Below are positions 7,703-8,889 of a stretch of 8,889 bases of DNA, piece after piece. The stretch is from Deltaproteobacteria bacterium (GTDB taxonomy: Bacteria > Desulfobacterota > Desulfobacteria > C00003060 > C00003106). The translations under genes were made by a program, and so were the position numbers. Below the pieces are notes generated by a model. That model was not told the origin of the DNA. It was given only the letters and a program-made list of their open reading frames with translations, and searched no databases. Location: positions 1 to 8,889 of the forward strand of contig JAFDAE010000241.1 in NCBI GenBank assembly GCA_019314005.1, in the 5' to 3' direction. The first letter of the stretch is position 1; each line of letters starts with the position of its first letter.

Positions 7703-8889
7703 ATGAACAGTACCTGTGTTATTATGTTGTGCGTAATAGTGTTCATTGGTGCTTTTCTTTTAGCCTCTTGGGTTCGGAATAAGTTGAATGTTGACAAGAT
7801 AAGATCTGCTGAACTCGAGGCAAAAAAGATTTTGAACGAAGCCGGGAAAACTGTTGAAACCATGGCACGTGAGGCCCGTCTCCAGGCTAAAGACGAGCTT
7901 TATCAGATGAAGAAGGAGCTTGAAGAGGAGGTAAAAGAACAAAAGTATGACTTAAATAAACAACAAAAACGAGTTTCCCAAAAAGTAGAACGTCTTGATC
8001 GAAAGATAGACGCCTTGGGACGAAAAGAGAATGAGATCTCAAAAAAAGAGCGTGAATTACTTCGAAAAGAGGCCCGGCTGCAGGAGAACGAGAAAGAGTA
8101 TGATTCCCTGATCGAGGCCGAGAAAATAAAATTGGAAAACATATCGGGTGTTTCCGCGGAACAGGCAAAAGAGCTGTTGATTAAAACAATGGAAAGCGAG
8201 GCACGTTTTGAGGCAGCCAAATTAATTAAACAGATAGAAAGCGAAGCCCGCGAAACAGCTGACAAGAAATCAAAAGAGATTATCGCTACTGCCATTCAGC
8301 GATATGCAGGAGATTATGTGGCGGAAAAGACCGTATCGGTCGTTAACCTTCCCAACGAAGAGATGAAAGGTCGTATTATAGGAAGGGAAGGGCGTAATAT
8401 CCGTGCGATTGAGGCAGCCACGGGTATTGACCTTATAATAGACGATACGCCCGAGGCAGTGATCCTTTCCGGGTTTAATCCTGTGCGACGTGAGGTGGCA
8501 CGCTTGTCGCTCGAACGCTTGATATTAGATGGAAGGATCCATCCTGCCCGGATTGAGGATGTAGTAAAGGAGATCACTAAAGAGCTTGATGTCACACTTC
8601 GAGAGGCTGGTGAACAGTCGGCCTTTGACTTAGGAGTCCATGGAATACATTCAGAATTGATTTATCAGCTTGGCAAGCTGAAATTCAGAACCAGTTATGC
8701 TCAGAATGTATTGCAGCATTCAATCGAGGTTGGATTTTTAGCCGGTATTATGGCTGCCGAGCTCGGGCTGAACGTCAAGCAAGCGCGACGTGCCGGCTTG
8801 CTCCATGATATCGGCAAGGCTATTGATCATGAAGTAGATGGGTCGCATGCAGTAATTGGGGCAAAATTGGCCAAAAAATATGGAGAATC
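7703..8889 (+). CDS. rny: Ribonuclease Y, 3' end beyond the window
   Basis: RNase Y is a membrane-anchored endoribonuclease that starts mRNA decay. 395 full codons are visible of a usual 510-520. Residues about 4-24 ([21 protein letters not shown]) form the N-terminal membrane helix. About 30-170 is a long Lys/Glu-rich coiled coil. The KH RNA-binding domain carries [15 protein letters not shown] from residue 223. The HD phosphohydrolase domain begins near 320, with [11 protein letters not shown] and the metal-binding His-Asp pair at 368-369 in LLHDIGKA; the frame is still open at the window end (YGE then a partial codon). ATG 7703 is supported by the AAAGGGGG site and by giving the membrane helix at the very start. 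A long noncoding leader with repeats precedes it. Confidence 0.97.
   Translation, partial: MNSTCVIMLCVIVFIGAFLLASWVRNKLNVDKIRSAELEAKKILNEAGKTVETMAREARLQAKDELYQMKKELEEEVKEQKYDLNKQQKRVSQKVERLDRKIDALGRKENEISKKERELLRKEARLQENEKEYDSLIEAEKIKLENISGVSAEQAKELLIKTMESEARFEAAKLIKQIESEARETADKKSKEIIATAIQRYAGDYVAEKTVSVVNLPNEEMKGRIIGREGRNIRAIEAATGIDLIIDDTPEAVILSGFNPVRREVARLSLERLILDGRIHPARIEDVVKEITKELDVTLREAGEQSAFDLGVHGIHSELIYQLGKLKFRTSYAQNVLQHSIEVGFLAGIMAAELGLNVKQARRAGLLHDIGKAIDHEVDGSHAVIGAKLAKKYGE

Overview
The window looks like a chromosomal segment of a Gram-negative bacterium of the Desulfobacterota (former Deltaproteobacteria), of middling GC content. This rests on gene order and protein style (ATP synthase genes next to glmU-glmS; zapB-zapA-6S RNA next to the gene for RNase Y) and on two palindromic short repeats of a kind I recall from sulfate reducers and their relatives. 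I could not run a search, so the taxonomy is inference.

Layout. Positions 1-2766 hold the end of an F-type ATP synthase operon: atpG (5' end outside the window), atpD and atpC, all on + with short gaps, closed by a strong intrinsic terminator at 2804-2831. Positions 2837-6170 hold glmU and glmS, 10 bases apart, which supply UDP-N-acetylglucosamine for peptidoglycan and lipopolysaccharide. A good sigma70-type promoter at 6204-6233 precedes zapB-like and zapA genes (6272-6835), which encode small coiled-coil proteins that act on the FtsZ ring. An 867-base stretch without protein genes follows (6836-7702). It contains a 6S RNA-like gene, a cluster of short inverted repeats, two candidate promoters and a 147-bp miniature inverted-repeat element with a 6-bp target duplication. 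The window ends inside rny (RNase Y, a membrane-anchored endoribonuclease) from 7703 on.

The protein genes are ordinary housekeeping genes and I see no undescribed multi-gene system. What stands out is damage or remodelling by short palindromic DNA. First, a 124-bp palindrome (2878-3001) sits where the start of glmU should be, and the N-terminal nucleotide-binding signature of the uridyltransferase domain is absent. Second, a ~108-base block of inverted repeats appears to split the closing stem of the 6S RNA. Third, a related miniature element (7421-7567) lies in the rny leader and may create a terminator at its right edge. The two palindromic elements share a 10-base motif exactly 20 bases from one end, which suggests a common family with different tips.
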